The notes: generated by a model not told the origin, from the sequence alone. Shown: positions 1 to 14,007, counted from the first letter of the stretch. The stretch is 64,000 bases of DNA from Casuarina equisetifolia (GCA_028551475.1 CM052361.1:10795501-10859500), one strand, 5' to 3'. A program made the numbers and translations.

Positions 1-606
1 ATATAAGAATGATTGATGAAATATCTTGTTATATACTATAGTTTTTTCATCTTGACAAATGTATTTGCTTGAGTTTCATATGTTCCTTGATTACATTATA
101 TAATTAATTCTCAAGAAGTACTCATTGTGTAGGAAGTTGATAGTTTCAATTTGATTATGATGTTGTGTTGATTGCTTCAAGTTGATACATCTTCTTTACT
201 TATCTTTAAGTGAAGGATATTGATTATTCTTGAATAGTTGTTACTTATTCATCAAAAGTGTGTGGTTTGATGTGAGTAAAGTTTAGTTTGTAGAAACTTT
301 TTTTGTAGTGGTTGGATTGTGAAGTGTGTGAAGCCATGTTAGGCTAATTATATTAAGAAACGAACTATTTGATCCTTGTGTTTTATGAACAAAGGATCTA
401 GGTATACTAAAATTAAGATAAGACTATTATATTTTAGTAATAGGACTTTCTTACTATTGGTAAGAGGGGGTGGAGGTAAGCTTGAGTATTTGGCCGAACC
501 ACCAGAACAATTCTTATGTTCTATATCTCTTACTTTCATTGTATTTTATTCATTCAAGAGAATTTAATAAGAAATAATTAAACCCAATCCAACCCCCTCT
601 TATTGG
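1..606 (+). mobile_element. Fragment of a copia-type LTR, cut by the window edge
   Basis: The stretch around 470-600 has the wording seen near the 3' end of many plant copia LTRs: a purine-rich run, then a CCGAACCACC segment near 493, and a CCCCCTCTT run near 592. A similar arrangement recurs near 29.75-30.06 kb. No coding capacity is visible. The left end lies outside the window, so length and family are uncertain. This is a pattern-based call. Confidence 0.35.
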
Positions 607-3035
607 GTTAATCCATATCCAACAAAAATATAGTTTTATACATTATGATTTAGCATAAATTATGCCATATATACACATGGAATTAGAATTATGCACAATT
701 TTTGAATAGATGGCATGTGATTAATGCAACATTTAATGTGTTGTCTACATGTGATTTAAAGACAAATGCCTTTAGTCAATTATATTTGAATTGCAAATTT
801 ATGATCATCATATTTATATTTGTGGTACAAGTGGGTCTTGTGTTCTAGTTGGGTTGGGATCACCACAATGGTTTAACTTCATTAAATTATGAGATTATGG
901 TTTTGTGTTATAAATGGATGTTTATGGTTTTAGTATGTAGGTATATTCCTATAAGAGTTAAATATGTTTTGGAATTTGGATGTTTACATAATTTATATGT
1001 ATGGGGTTTAGCTTATCTAAATAATCTATACACTCACAAGCAATAGACTATGAGAATTGGTTCTTGTTCATGGCCATTGTTATGTTAAGAGTGTTACCAT
1101 TATATGTCATTCATTTTGCATGTAAGTGTTTGTCTAATAATGTAAATTCTCTTGTGATTTACTTACTTGATGCTAATAATATGTATTATTTTAAATGTAG
1201 TCACCTTTTCTATTAACAATGCTTAAATCACCATTAAGGTTTTGATTAGCTTTAATTATGAGAAGTAGAAAGAAGATGTTATATTTGCCTTGGAGGTAGT
1301 AAAAATAAGTAGTGCTCTCAAAATAGAAAAGCCATATGATTTGACTCTATAGAGCATTGTAGAGCAAAAACTTAAGTATGTTGTATAGGAAAGATGCAAC
1401 AAGTTTTGCCTACTGACAATGAGGAGGACCATTCAGGACCACCTTAAGTGTGATTTTTGAGAGCAAAGCAATTTTTTAAAGCAAAGTTGAAGCAATATAA
1501 AGTGTCATCTCATGCTAAGATTAATTCATTAATTTAAGCACTCTTTATTATAAAGTATGATGAGACTAAGAATATAGGAATTATATTATGAGGATGATAC
1601 AATATCAAATAAAACATAAGGCTTTAGGTGTGATTTTTTTAGAGCAAAGCATAGTGCATATGACCTTGATAAGTTTTCCAACTGATTATACTATTATTAA
1701 GACATCCTATAATAGTAGTCAAAAGAATTGAACTATTAATGATATGATAGTCAAACTTACGACTGAAGATGATAAGTTGAAAATTGAAATTCTCATTTAG
1801 TTTTGTTTTCTCAATTCTCCAATTATAATAAAGGAAAAAAGTTTAGACATTAACCTTAGAAGGACCATGAAGTTACTTATCCTATAAATAAAGAATTAAG
1901 GTCTTCTAGTAAAAAAAGTTAAGAGTGAAAAAGGAAGGTCAAAAGTGTTTCTTTTGTAAGTGGAAGGGACATAGGAAGAGTGATTACCAAACATTTAAGA
2001 GATGATTAGCTAGGCATTAAACTAAAGGTAAAAATGCTTTGGTTTATATTTGTGAAACTAACTTATCTAAGGTATCATTTAGCTCTTGGCGGTTAGATTG
2101 TAAAGTAATTCATCATATTACATTTATTATTTAGGGGTCATAAATAGGAAAAAACCAAAACCCTAACGAGTTGTACCTTTATGTTAGGAATAATCAGAAG
2201 GTGGAAGTATAATTTGTGGGAGACGTCATCCCACTTTTAAAGAGTGGCTTTAGATGGTTTTAAGTAGAAATTTTTATGTATTTTTATTTAGAAATATTTA
2301 GTTTTTCTTTTTATATTTGACAGATATGATATGTGTTTGAATTTAAGAATTTAGTTGTTACAATGTCCTGTAATTCGAATATGGTTGAAAATTGCATTAT
2401 GTCAAATAATATGTATAGATTAGTTTTGTCTTCATATAAGATTTATGTTACTTTTAGCATTGATAAGAACATTTTCAAAAGGCCTTTGATCAAGAAGCTA
2501 TCTTACACATTGTGATGCAAGAGACTTGGCCATATCTCTAGAGATAGAGTAGACAGGTTGATAAGGTTGATAAGGTTGATATTTTACTTGCTTATAATGA
2601 TAATCTAGAGACATGTATAGATTGTTGAAGGGGTAAGTTGACCAAGCTAAAGAAGAGAACAGTAATCCATAGTTTTGAGTTATTGGAAGTGATTTATACT
2701 AAAATCAATGGTTGCTATAGAATAAGCTTTTGTGGTAATGATTCATTTTATTTATTGATAATATATCTCATTTTAAGTATGTTTATCTAATTAAAGAAAA
2801 ATATGAATCACTTGAGAAATTCAAAGTGTTCAAAACTGAAGTTAAAAAGCAATCATGGAAAAATATAAAAGTTGTTTGATTTGATTAGGGTGGAGAGTAT
2901 TATGATAGACATGGTGATGCAAGTTAAGTTATGGGTCCATTTTCACAATACTTATAGAACTTTAATATAATTGGACAATTCATTATTCTTAAAAGCCTTG
3001 AACATAATGGTCTAGTTGAGAGATGAAACCAAACC

Positions 3036-4316
3036 TGCTCAATGAATTTTAGATGCAAGTAAACATGTTGAACAAGTAATATAATGATGAGTAAGATATC
3101 GTCCCACAAAGAGTAGTGATTACTAAGTCAATTAATTATCAACGGTGAACAACTCTTAGAATTTACTAGCAAACTAAATGGATAGAGAATAAACTAACTA
3201 ACTAAATTTAATAAAACTAAATTATATAAAACATGTTAAAAAGTCTGATTTCACTATAACTATGAGGTACTAATGTAAATTATGTATACTTACAAGAGGG
3301 ATAATATTTATGTGATGGCAGAATTTGCTAATTTATTTATTATCCTATGTTTAGGTATAATGAACCTATTTAGTTCATTAGTTCATTAGTTCACTATATC
3401 TCTATATGTGATTTGAAACAAACTAAATGCATTAGGATTTATGAACATTCCCAGTTTACACCAAAAGCCACACAAATAATATGATATATGTCTATCCATA
3501 TTTAATTTATGATTACATATTACAAGAAGTAATTGCATATCATCTTCTGTCAGTCTTAAATATGCAAATCAAATCATTTAAGTGATAGCTAATCATTTAA
3601 AAGCATTAAACATAGTAATATGCAACTTCACATAAATAAAATATCTTGTAAAATATAAGAACTTATAAAATTCACATCATTATAGTTAGGCTATATCGTC
3701 ACTCTAACAAAAGAAAATTAGAACATAATGAAATAACAAACCATAAAAATGATAGAAATTAAGCAAAACATCTTAAATGAAAGAAAAACATGAAAGTTGT
3801 CACCACACTGTTTTTTCTTTAAGAATTATTTGGAAAACTTCTACAAATCAAACCAACATTACGAATGGCATGAAGTAGAGGTAAGTTGTTGCACCTTTTC
3901 TTTCTTTTTCTTCTTTTTTTCCTTTTCCTTTTCATCTCTTGGTCTTGGTTCTAGTGGCACCTTTTCTCTCTCCTTTCTCCCTCATTTTCTTCTCTTGTGC
4001 GGTGCCCTTCTTTTTATTCATGTTGCTCCTCTTTTTATTTCTTTTTGGGCGGCGTGCCCTAACACTCTTCACAATTCACTTTTTTGCTTTTTTCCTTTAT
4101 TTCCTCTCTTGTCCTTTTTGTCTTCTTTCCTTCTCTTTTACACATTACCTTTCTCTTCTTTTCTTCTTGTTTCCTTTGCTTTTCATCTCTTTTGGGATTT
4201 GCTACATAAACAATAAAGATTTGAACAAATATATGAAAAATCAAATCTTATCTCAAAAAATTGTATTATTTATATCCTAAAATAGTCAAAATAACTCTAT
4301 AAAAATAGAGTTATCA
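3036..4316 (-). mobile_element. Athila-like solo LTR (inverted) with perfect target duplication
   Basis: This segment is the reverse complement of the LTR that bounds the elements at 4693-10710 and 37432-47318: it begins TGCTCAATGAATTTTAG and ends with the family's terminal ATAGAGTTATCA. It is flanked by AAACC at 3031-3035 and again at 4317-4321, the 5-bp duplication expected of LTR integration. No internal region is present, so it is a solo LTR left by LTR-LTR recombination. About 300 bp of C/T-rich low-complexity DNA near 3890-4190 sets it apart from the other copies, suggesting a divergent subfamily. Confidence 0.85.
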
Positions 4317-5995
4317 AAACCTTGATGAAAATGATTAGATGTATGATAAGTATAAGCAATCTATCACTTTTTATGGGGGAGAGTCTTTATAAATTGCTAT
4401 GTATATCCTCTACCATGTTCCTACCAAGGTAGTGTCTTTGACTTTGTTTAAGTTATTTAAAAGAAGCAAGCCTAGCTTAAATCATTTTAAGGTTAAAGAT
4501 GTCTAGCAAAAGTTAGATTTTAGAACTATCATATGTTATTTTGTTTCTTACCCAGAGCATTCTAAAAGGTATCACTTTTATAACCCTAATGGAGGTATTA
4601 GAATTATAGATTTGTTGATAGATAAGCTTTTGTAGAGCAATGTTGCATAAAGTAATTATGTTTTTAGGACATAGAAAATAATGGTAATGTTGTGATAACT
4701 CTATTTTTATAGAGTTATTTTACCTATTTTAGGCAATAAATAACTTTAATAATTGTGAGAAAACATTTGAACTCATCTTTATTTACCTAAATTTATCTTG
4801 TTTATGTAACACAAGGAGGCAAAGAGAAAAGGGATGAACATGGAGAGTCTGATGCTTATTGTGTGGCAAAATCGTAATATCAAGATCAAGAGAGTCAAGA
4901 TGGGCTTGAGCTTTGAATGATTGTTATTAGATTTTATTGTTATTGGGTTTTCTAAATAATTAAAAAACCTAATCATATTAGGAGTTCAAAGCCTAATTAA
5001 ATTAGGAGTTCAAAACCTAATTAAATTAAGAGTTCAAAACCTAATTGTTTTAGATCTCTAAGACTCAATTCTACTAGGATAAGAGTAGGCCTAAACCTAA
5101 ACCCTATTTAAGAGAAGAGAAGAGGCAAAAGAAAGAAGAAGAGGAAATTAAGCATAACTCAAAAGAGATGCTAAGAATTCAAGGTTTTCTTGAAAATAAG
5201 GCAAAAAGGGTGACAGACTTCTTGTTCTTAGATTCAAGATGCCTTCTTTATTCCCTATTATTATTCTTCCTCATTATTTCTTTATGCTTTAGTTTATTTT
5301 TGTTAGAGTTACGATGTAACCTAATTATGATGGTATGAATCTTATGATTATTATGTTTTGTAAGATATTTTATTTATGTGAGTTATATATTATTATGCTT
5401 AATGCTTTTAAGTGATTGGCCACCACTTGAATGATTTGATGTGCATGTTTGAGACTGAGAGGTAATAATATGCAATTGCTTCTTATAATATATAACCATA
5501 AATTAAATGTGGATAGACATATACCATGTTGTTTGTGTGACTTTTGGTGATAAGATAATCGAAAGATTTATTGTAAACTGGGAATGTTCATAGATCCTAA
5601 CGCATTTGGTTTGTTTCAATTCACATATAGAAATATAGTGAATTAATGAACTAAGTAGGTTTGCTATACCTAGACATAGGATAGTAAATAAATTAGAAAG
5701 TTCCGCCATCACATAGATATTATCCCTCTTGCAAGCATACATAATCTACATTACTACCTCATAGTTATGGTGAAATCGGACACTCTAACATATTTTGTGT
5801 ATTTAGTTTTATTAAATTTAGTTGATTAGTTTATTCTCTATCAATTTGGATTTGTTAGATAAATTCTAGGAGTTGTTCACCGTTAGTAATTAGTTGGCAT
5901 AGTAATCACCAATCTCTGTGGGACGATACTTTCCTTATCATTATATTACTTGTTCGACATGTTCACTTGCATTTAAAATTCACCGAACAAGTTTT

Positions 5996-6013
5996 TGGCA
6001 CCGTTGCCGGGGA
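5996..6013 (+). other. Primer binding site, tRNA-Asp type
   Basis: TGGCACCGTTGCCGGGGA lies seven bases inside the left LTR and is complementary to the plant tRNA-Asp 3' end (17 of 18 bases). It fixes the orientation of the element and the inner edge of its LTR. Confidence 0.8.
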
Positions 6014-9000
6014 TTGGTTGTGTTACTGCTGATTAATATTAATACCGAATGATTTCTAGGTTTAATCTAGCTTTTATTTTCTTTTAATTTTTTTTAATTC
6101 TTGAAAATAAAAATTATTTCTTTTAATTCTTGAAAAAAAAAGAAAAAAAATCATTTTTTTGTTTTATTTTTATTTTGCTTCATTATTTTTATTTTGAAAA
6201 AAAAATTTCCTTGTTAAGTTGTTATTGTGAAAGATTAAGTAACAAGGATGGAAAGATATGATGGTACATATAGACTTTTAAAACACTATGTTGCACCAAC
6301 ATTTTGGAATGCTACATCAAGCATTAAAAGGCTTGAAATTCAGGCAAGCAACTTTGAGATCAAGCCAGCACTCATCTAGATGCTTTAAAACTCCATGCAA
6401 TATAGTGGGCTACTAAATGAGGATCCAAAAGCTCACATTGAAACATTCCTTGAATTTTGTGACATGATTAGAGATCACGGAGTTATAGAGGATGTTATCA
6501 GGTTAAAGCTATTTCCATTTTTTCTTAAAGATATAGCTAAAAATTGGTTCTCTTCTCTTCCTGCAGGATCAATTACTACATGGGATGATTTGGCTCAAAA
6601 ATTTCTTGGTAAGTTCTTTCCTTTTGCAAGATCTACTAAATTGCGTAACGATATTTTCACTTCTAAGCAGATGAATGATGAATTATTATATAAAGCTTGG
6701 GAGAGATTCAAGGAACTTTTGAGGATATGTCCAAATCATAGATTACCCACGTGGCTACAAGTACAAACTTTTTATGATTGGTGTAGTATGAATCTTCATT
6801 GTGTAATTGATACAGTTGCAGGAAGGGACTTACATAATAAAACACCAGAAGAGGCATTTAACCTCCTAGAGGAGATGGCATTCAATAGCTATCAATGGTC
6901 TACTGAGAGACTACCAATGCATCAAGCAAGTAGAGTCCATAAAGAAGATATATTCACCATAATGTCTGCACAATTAGAAGTGCTCAATGAGAAGATAGAC
7001 AACTTAAATACTCCAGTTGTGAGACATCAAAGTAGATCATGTGAATTTTATGGTGGAGCACATGAGAGCACGAAATGTCAAGCAGGTAACCCTTATCCTC
7101 ATTATAATAATTATGCTAATTTTATTGGGATTCCTAACAGGTCACAAAATGATTATTACTCCAATGTATACAATTCGGGATGGCACAATCATCAAAATTT
7201 TTCATGGAGTAACCCAAACGATATGAAACTGCCACAAACATTTGAGCAAACCGAAGAGTCGAAGCCTAATTTAGAGGACATCTTCGCTAAGATGATGCAA
7301 AATAACGAAGAGAGATTCCAAAGACAAGAAGCTTCAATCTAAAAATTAGAGGTGCAGATGAGTCAACTCATTAGTATGATCTCAAAGAATCAAGAGGGGT
7401 CTTTGCCTAGTGATATAGAGAAAAGTCTTGAAGATACCATAGAGGCAATAACCTTAACATATGGCAAGCAAGTAGGAGAAGTTTATGTTGACAAGGAGAG
7501 TCTCAAAGATAATGATAAAGATGTCAACATGTAACTTGAGGAGGCACCTAGGAGCAAGCTTGTTCCAGAAAATACTATGTCCTTTATGCCTCTAACTCCA
7601 TCTCTCCAAAGATTCTAGCAACGTATAAAAGATAAGCAGTTTTTAAAATTCCTTAATATATCTTTAAAACTGCACATTAACATTTCTTTTGCAGATGCTC
7701 CAATTCAAATATCTAGTTGTGCAAAATTGTTGAATGAGATACTGGAGAACAAAAGGAAGCTAGAAGTATATGAGACAGTTGTGCTAATTGAAGAATGCTC
7801 AACAATCAAACGACACAAGCTGTCTCCTAAACTATTGGAGTTTCATCCTCCTTGAGCAACACGTGGAGGATAGTTTGGCTGAAAACTATAAAACAAGTGC
7901 TTCTTGGGAGGTAACCCAAGTATTTTGTTAGTAGTTTGGTTAGAAGACTGTCACCATATGCTCATCACAGCTTCATTTTGACAACCTACAATCAAGGGAG
8001 TTTTCTTATTCCTTCTTTATTATTGATTTCTTTTATTTTTACATTGAGGACAATGCTCCATTCAAGTTTGGGGGTGGGGAAAGAACCTTTGTGCTAAATT
8101 TGATTAAAATTTTTTTTATGTCATGATTACATCTCATGTTGTGAATTCTTGGTGATTTTTTGGAAGATATAGATTTTGTTCAAACCTGCAACTGTGGTGT
8201 GAGTTAAGTGTGATTTTGATTATGTTGATCCACCTATTAAGCACTAAAAGTCCTTCATTTTTGAAATTGTGTGTATCTCTAGAGAACATTTATGTGAAGT
8301 ATGTGATTTTCTTAGATCTCACTTGAATCTTAGAATTTGTTTGATTTTCTCTTGAGGCAAAATCCTAAGCTGCATCTAATTGAGAAAATGATTTAGGCCA
8401 TTCTTTGGATCGTTTGAGCCTTTCAAGCCAACCCTATTTATTTATCACCAATCACCCCACTGAGCCTTGATTCTTATCCATTTTTTTTTAATGACACCCA
8501 CATATATATAGCCATAAGCCTTGAACAACTTATCTTATTGTCCCACATCCATGAACATGTTAACTTGTAGGATGGAAGTTTGTTTGAGATGAATAAAGGT
8601 TGAAAGGAATATGAAGCATGGGAAGAAATTGATTACAATGATTAAGTGGGGCATAGTATTTCATTTCTGCCAAAAAAAAAAAGAAAGAAAGAAAAGAAAA
8701 GAAAAGAAAGGAAGTACAACATTTGCCTAAGAATGCAATTTTCTTATCATTCCTTATCATATTTAAGCCATTCAATGTTTTGAATTAGGTCATTAAGCAT
8801 AGTAATTGAAATGATTGGCAAGATAAGAGTATAGTGACTACATGTCTAGTACTTTTACTTGTTTTATTGATGCAAGCATGATTGTGAGTGTTAGAATCCA
8901 CGTGAAATCAAGCATTTTTAGACAAAAAGAATGAGAAAAGTGATGGTAGAAAGTGACAAGAGTTTTTGATGAGATCCTAGAAAGTAATGTGTTCATGGGT

Positions 9001-9210
9001 GAATTAAGCCTAAATGACTTTCATCTTACCCCTAGCCTAGCCTTACATTACAAGCTTATAAAAGTCCTATTGATTTTTGATTAGATGATTGGCTTACATT
9101 AGTGGAGAGAGGAATGAAAAGCAAACATATGAGGTTTGGTTAAAGATTTTGAGAGATTGCATATTAATGTGAATCTATTTGGAGTGCATATAGTTGAAAA
9201 GATAAGGACT

Positions 9211-9225
9211 CACACACACACACAC
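9211..9225. repeat. (CA)n microsatellite
   Basis: An uninterrupted CA run of about seven and a half units in the untranslated 3' part of the shortened Athila-like element. The related copy near 45715 has only a short version of it. Confidence 0.9.
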
Positions 9226-9414
9226 GTGGTCAACATAGTTAAGAGTCTATCTTATCTTATAAAACAATTGTGGTATTTGGATGAAAATTATATTTTTCTT
9301 TGAATTGTTGAGTTTGAGCAATTATGAGAAAATTTCATGAAGGGGTTTTGTCTAAAACATATATTGTTTATTGCTTTTGCTAGAGGACTAGCAAAATGTT
9401 AAGTTTGGGGGTTT

Positions 9415-10710
9415 TGATAACTCTATTTTTATAGAGTTATTTTACCTATTTTAGGCAATAAATAACTTTAATAATTGTGAGAAAACATTTGAACTCCTCT
9501 TTATTTACCTAAATTTATCTTGTTTATGTACCACAAAGAGGCAAAGAGAAAAGGGATGAACATGGAGAGCCTGATGCTTATTGTGTGGCAAAATCGTAAT
9601 ATCAAGATCAAGAGAGTCAAGATGGGCTTGGGCTTTGAATGATTGTTATTAGATTTTATTGTTATTGGGTTTTCTAAATAATTAGAAAACCTAATCATAT
9701 TAGGAGTTCAAAGCCTAATTAAATTAGGAGTTCAAAACCTAATTAAATTAAGAGTTCAAAACCCAATTGTTTTAGATCTCTAAGACCAAATTCTATTAGG
9801 ATAAGAGTAAGTCTAAACCTAAACCCTATTTAAGAGAAGAAAAGAGGCAAAAGAAAGAAGAAGAGGAAATTAAGCATAACTCAAGAGAGAGGCTAAGAAT
9901 TCAAGGTTTTCTTGAAAAGAAGGCAAAAGGGTGACAGACTTCTTGTTCTTGGATTCAAGATGCCTTCTTTATTCCCTATTATTATTCTTCCTCATTATTT
10001 CTTTATGCTTTAGTTTATTTTTGTTAGAGTTACGATGTAACCTAATTATGATGGTATGAATCTTATGATTATTATGTTTTACAAGATATTTTATTTATGT
10101 GAGTTATATATTATTATGCTTAATGCTTTTAAGTGATTGACCACCACTTGAATAATTTGATGTGCATGTTTGAGACTGAGAGGTAATAATATGCAATTGC
10201 TTCTTATAATATATAACCATGAATTAAATGTGGATAGACATATACCATGTTGTTTGTGTGACTTTTGGTGATAAGATAATCGAAAGATTTATTATAAACT
10301 GGGAATGTTCATAGATCCTAACGCATTTGGTTTGTTTCAATTCACATATAGAAATATAGTGAATTAATGAACTAAGTAGGTTTGCTATACCTAGACATAG
10401 GATTGTAAATAAATTAGAAAGTTCCGCCATCACATAGATATTATCCCTCTTGCAAGCATACATAATCTACATTAGTACCTCATAGTTATGGTGAAATCGG
10501 ACACTCTAACATATTTTGTGTATTTAGTTTTATTAAATTTAGTTGATTAGTTTATTCTCTATCAATTTGGATTTGTTAGATAAATTCTAGGAGTTATTCA
10601 CCGTTAGTAATTAGTTGGCATAGTAATCACCAATCTCTGTGGGACAATACTTTCCTTATTATTATATTACTTGTTCGACATGTTCACTTGCATTTAAATT
10701 TCACCGAACA
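9415..10710 (+). repeat. Right LTR of the shortened Athila-like element
   Basis: Starts TGATAACTC just after a G-rich tract (AAGTTTGGGGG near 9400-9410) that serves as polypurine tract, and ends ACCGAACA before the AGTTG flank. It aligns over its full length with the left LTR at 4693-5989. The first 30 bases contain the inverted pair AACTCTAT/ATAGAGTT found in the other copies of this family in the window. Confidence 0.85.
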
Positions 10711-12560
10711 AGTTGATACAAGTATGCAATTTCCTTTGTTTATTTTGTTAGACATAAAGCATGTTATTCCAGACCATGTTTGTGTAGTTATGTAGGAACT
10801 TATTGCAAAGTTAGCTTTGAAAGAGGTTCTAATGGCCTAGGATTAGGATATAAAGACTTCTCCACTTAAAAGATCTAACAAGGAAAAATTCCAATTGTTT
10901 ATCCTAATTATCGTGTCTATCTTAGAGAACATGACTATGACATCAGGGTTATTAAAGATCCAATGACTTATAAATAAGTTGTTTCTAGCCTTTAGTTAAG
11001 ATTTTGGGTAGCAATCATAAGAGATCAGATGCAATTTATAAAGCATAATAATGTTTGGGATTTCGTTGAATTTCCTAAGAGATATAAACCCATTGGCTAT
11101 AAGTGGGTGTTCAAGATCAATATAGATTTCAAAGGAAAGGTAGAAAACTTCAAGCCTAGAATGGTAGCTAAGGGGTTTACTTAGAGAGATGTGATAGATT
11201 ATAATAAGATATTCTCACTAGTTTCATCCAAGGATTGTTTTAGCATGATAATGGCTTTAGTAGTGCATTGTGATATAAAGTTGTATTGGATGGATGTTAA
11301 GAATACTTTTCTGAATAGAAATGTTAATGAAATGAAGAGGTCTGTATGCTATAGGTATAAGGTTTTTCATAATGTAATTTTGATAAACTTGTTTGTAGGC
11401 TTAAGAAGTCTATTTATGGTCTTAAGTAAACTTCTAGATAATGGTATTTGAAGTTTGATAACTCCATTGCTTCTTATGGTTTTGTTAAAAACCTTATAGA
11501 TCATTGTATATATACCAAGGTTAGTAGGAGTGCATTAATTTTCTTGATCTTTATGTGAATGACATTTTGCTTGTGAGCAAAGATGTGATATTATTTCGAG
11601 AGATTAAGAGACTATTGTCTTTAGAGTTTGATATGAAGGACCTTAGGTGCTGCATGTTTTATATTAGGCATTGAAATCTTTAGGGGTTGTTCATGTTGAC
11701 TTCTTGTCTTTTTCAAAAGGCATACATAAAGTATGTTTTTGCCAAATTTAATAAACAAGATTACAAACTTGGCATTGTTCTTATTGTTAAGGGTAAAAAG
11801 TTAAACTTGATGTAGTGTCCCAAGAATGAAGTTAAAATAGAATTTATAAAAAATATACCATATGCTTCCGCAATAGGTAGGTTCATGTATGCACAGGTCT
11901 ATAGTAGGCATGAAATAGCCTTTGTTATAGAACTTCTCAGTAGATATTTGTCAAACCATAGTCATGATCATTGTATTTCTACAAAGAAGATTATGAGGTA
12001 CTTGAAAAGGACAATAGATTTTATGATAATTTACAAACATATAGACAACTTACAATTGGTGGGATATTCATATTATGATTATGATGATATGAAGTCTACA
12101 TCAAGCTATGTTTTCATGATGGCTAGTGGTGGAGCATCATGGAGAAACATTAAACAGACAATGATAACATCTTTTACCATGTATGTAGAGTTTATAACTT
12201 GTTATGAAGCAACCATACAAGTTATGTGGTTAAAGAAACCTATAAGACAATTGATCTCACTTGATTTCATTGATAGGTTAATTTAGTTATACTATAACAA
12301 TAGTCATAAAATGTTATCTATTAATAACAATAAAAATATTAAAAGGGCCAAGTATAGTAAGATCAAGTATTTGATTACAAAGGAGCAAGTTAAAAATGAT
12401 GACGTTACAATAGAACTTATTAGTATAAATACTATATTAAATGACCCACTCATTAAATGACTTAATTTTGGAATGTTTCTTGGACATGATAAACATAGGT
12501 TTGGGAGCATCTTTGAATGCTTTGTATAGCAGGAGGTAGTATTGTATATTTTCTACTGTG

Positions 12561-14007
12561 TAATGAAACAAAATCTATTATAGTTTGCTATGAAGTAAAC
12601 TTTATTTTCATTTTATATTTTCTATCATATATTTATTTCATAAGACATGACAATGTTTGTATAAGGCAAGTGTAAAAGTCATAAGGGAGGTCTAACCTTA
12701 AGTATTTCACTATGGTGTACATTAATTGGCCATATATTGATGTTGTATAGTACTTAAATTAATATTAGAGTATTACAAACAAGACATATATCTCCAAGGA
12801 TAGTTTGTTAATGATTATTTATGTCAATTAAAAGAGATTTGGGACATACAAAAAAGGTAACACATAAGGTTATTTACCTATGTACCTAGTGTTGTCCATT
12901 TACTGCACTACCATATTAAATCAATGTTAGTAGAGTAGATAGCCTTTATAATTATGGTTTGATAATGTGTCTTTTAATTGGCATGGTTACTACTGTAATT
13001 TGGAAGTTTTAAAGCTTTATAGGACTAGATTAGCAATGAGGGACTATCATTGCATTAATATAAAACTATTTTGAAATTATTTTCATATATAACTATTATT
13101 AGTACTCTATTTGTTTTAGTGTGGGCCATAATGCACATTATAGTGTAGGCCATTTTGTGAGAGATTGCTAGCTCTTTTTGTGAGCTTATGTAAAGTGGGT
13201 TTTATATTAATGAATTAAACTAATTCATCTATAAAGATATGTTGATATTAACTATGTTGGTCTAGTTGAATAAGACAAATTTTATCCTTAATTACAACTA
13301 TGATGGTATTTAGTGTGGGCCATAATGCACATTATAAAATTGCAATGAGTTAAAACCATTTGGTTAAGTACATTACAAGTTAAGTTAGTTAACCTTTCAC
13401 AAAACCTTTTCCTCTCTGTAACTAATTTTAGTGTTGTAGAGGATCGATGACCTGAAGTGGGGCAACCCAGACCTAGGACCTGACCTGACTTGGTTAGACG
13501 ACCTCTGGCCCTAGGGGATGAATGAATGTCCAGAAAGCGTAGTGGGGTGTCAACAAGAGCCCAAGCATAGAGAAACCTATAAAAAAAAAAAGGCTGGTAT
13601 TGGCAACAGATATGCTCACACATGTTTTGGAATGATAGTCCAAGGGGCGAGGGGTGACGTCTCGTCGTCGTTGAAGTCCTTGATGATGACATAGGCTTAG
13701 GCCTATTTAGGATGCACTAGCTACAAGCATCCATGGTAAATGGTAGCAGTAGAAGGGCATTCACAGTGAGTGGGTCAATGGGTGCAATGGAAGCTAGAAG
13801 AGTAGCCTCATTAGTCGATGGTGACATGAGGTGGGCTCTAGGAAAAATAGTTTGTAGTAGTTTAAGCATTTCAGCCTGGGAAGCAATAACACTATGAAAA
13901 CAATCATCCTAGGTAGTAGTGAAGGTGTTGAAGTGGTCCTCTGATTGCTACAAGTAAAAGGCCTAGTCTGCCATAGTTTATGCATGAGTTTTGATTGAAC
14001 TTGGGTG
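12561..14007. other. Unassigned AT-rich DNA with a 28-bp direct repeat
   Basis: No gene is visible. A 28-bp segment beginning TTTAGTGTGGGCCATAATG is present exactly at 13115-13142 and 13309-13336. The part from about 13340 to 13990 is less AT-rich, and its minus strand has two open stretches (13288-13692 and 13794-13985) with no motif I recognise; it may be an inverted retroelement fragment. Confidence 0.4.

Larger units (their letters stand above)
4693..10710 (+). mobile_element. Shortened Athila-like Ty3/gypsy element, gag only, broken
   Basis: LTRs lie at 4693-5989 (1297 bp) and 9415-10710 (1296 bp), both starting TGATAACTC and ending ACCGAACA. The flanks TGTTG (4688-4692) and AGTTG (10711-10715) are a plausible 5-bp target duplication with one difference. 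The primer site TGGCACCGTTGCCGGGGA (5996-6013) matches the 3' end of plant tRNA-Asp at 17 of 18 bases. A gag-like region lies at about 6240-7535; no protease, reverse transcriptase, RNase H or integrase is recognisable. By eye the LTRs differ at roughly 30 sites (about 2.4%), so it is older than the copy at 37.4 kb. It is broken, with several breaks. Confidence 0.88.
1200..12560 (+). mobile_element. Old Ty1/copia element, broken, split by two later insertions
   Basis: Pieces of a copia polyprotein lie in the expected order on the plus strand: a gag zinc-knuckle region near 1935-1990, an integrase core near 2880-3035 resuming at 4322-4690, reverse transcriptase near 10980-11700, and RNase H near 11870-12290. 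The integrase part is interrupted by an inverted Athila-like solo LTR (3036-4316). A second Athila-like element (4693-10710) sits between the integrase and reverse transcriptase parts. The element is heavily broken, with many breaks, and clearly older than both insertions. I could not delimit its own LTRs, so the outer limits are approximate. Confidence 0.7.

Noticed and set aside
3797-4280. Open frames of 113-139 codons rich in Phe, Ser and Leu
   Set aside because: They arise from C/T-rich low-complexity DNA inside a solo LTR, with no domain and no independent support.
13288-13985. Minus-strand frames of 134 and 63 codons
   Set aside because: No recognisable motif, low-complexity parts, and a surrounding of decayed retroelement DNA; listed only as unassigned sequence.
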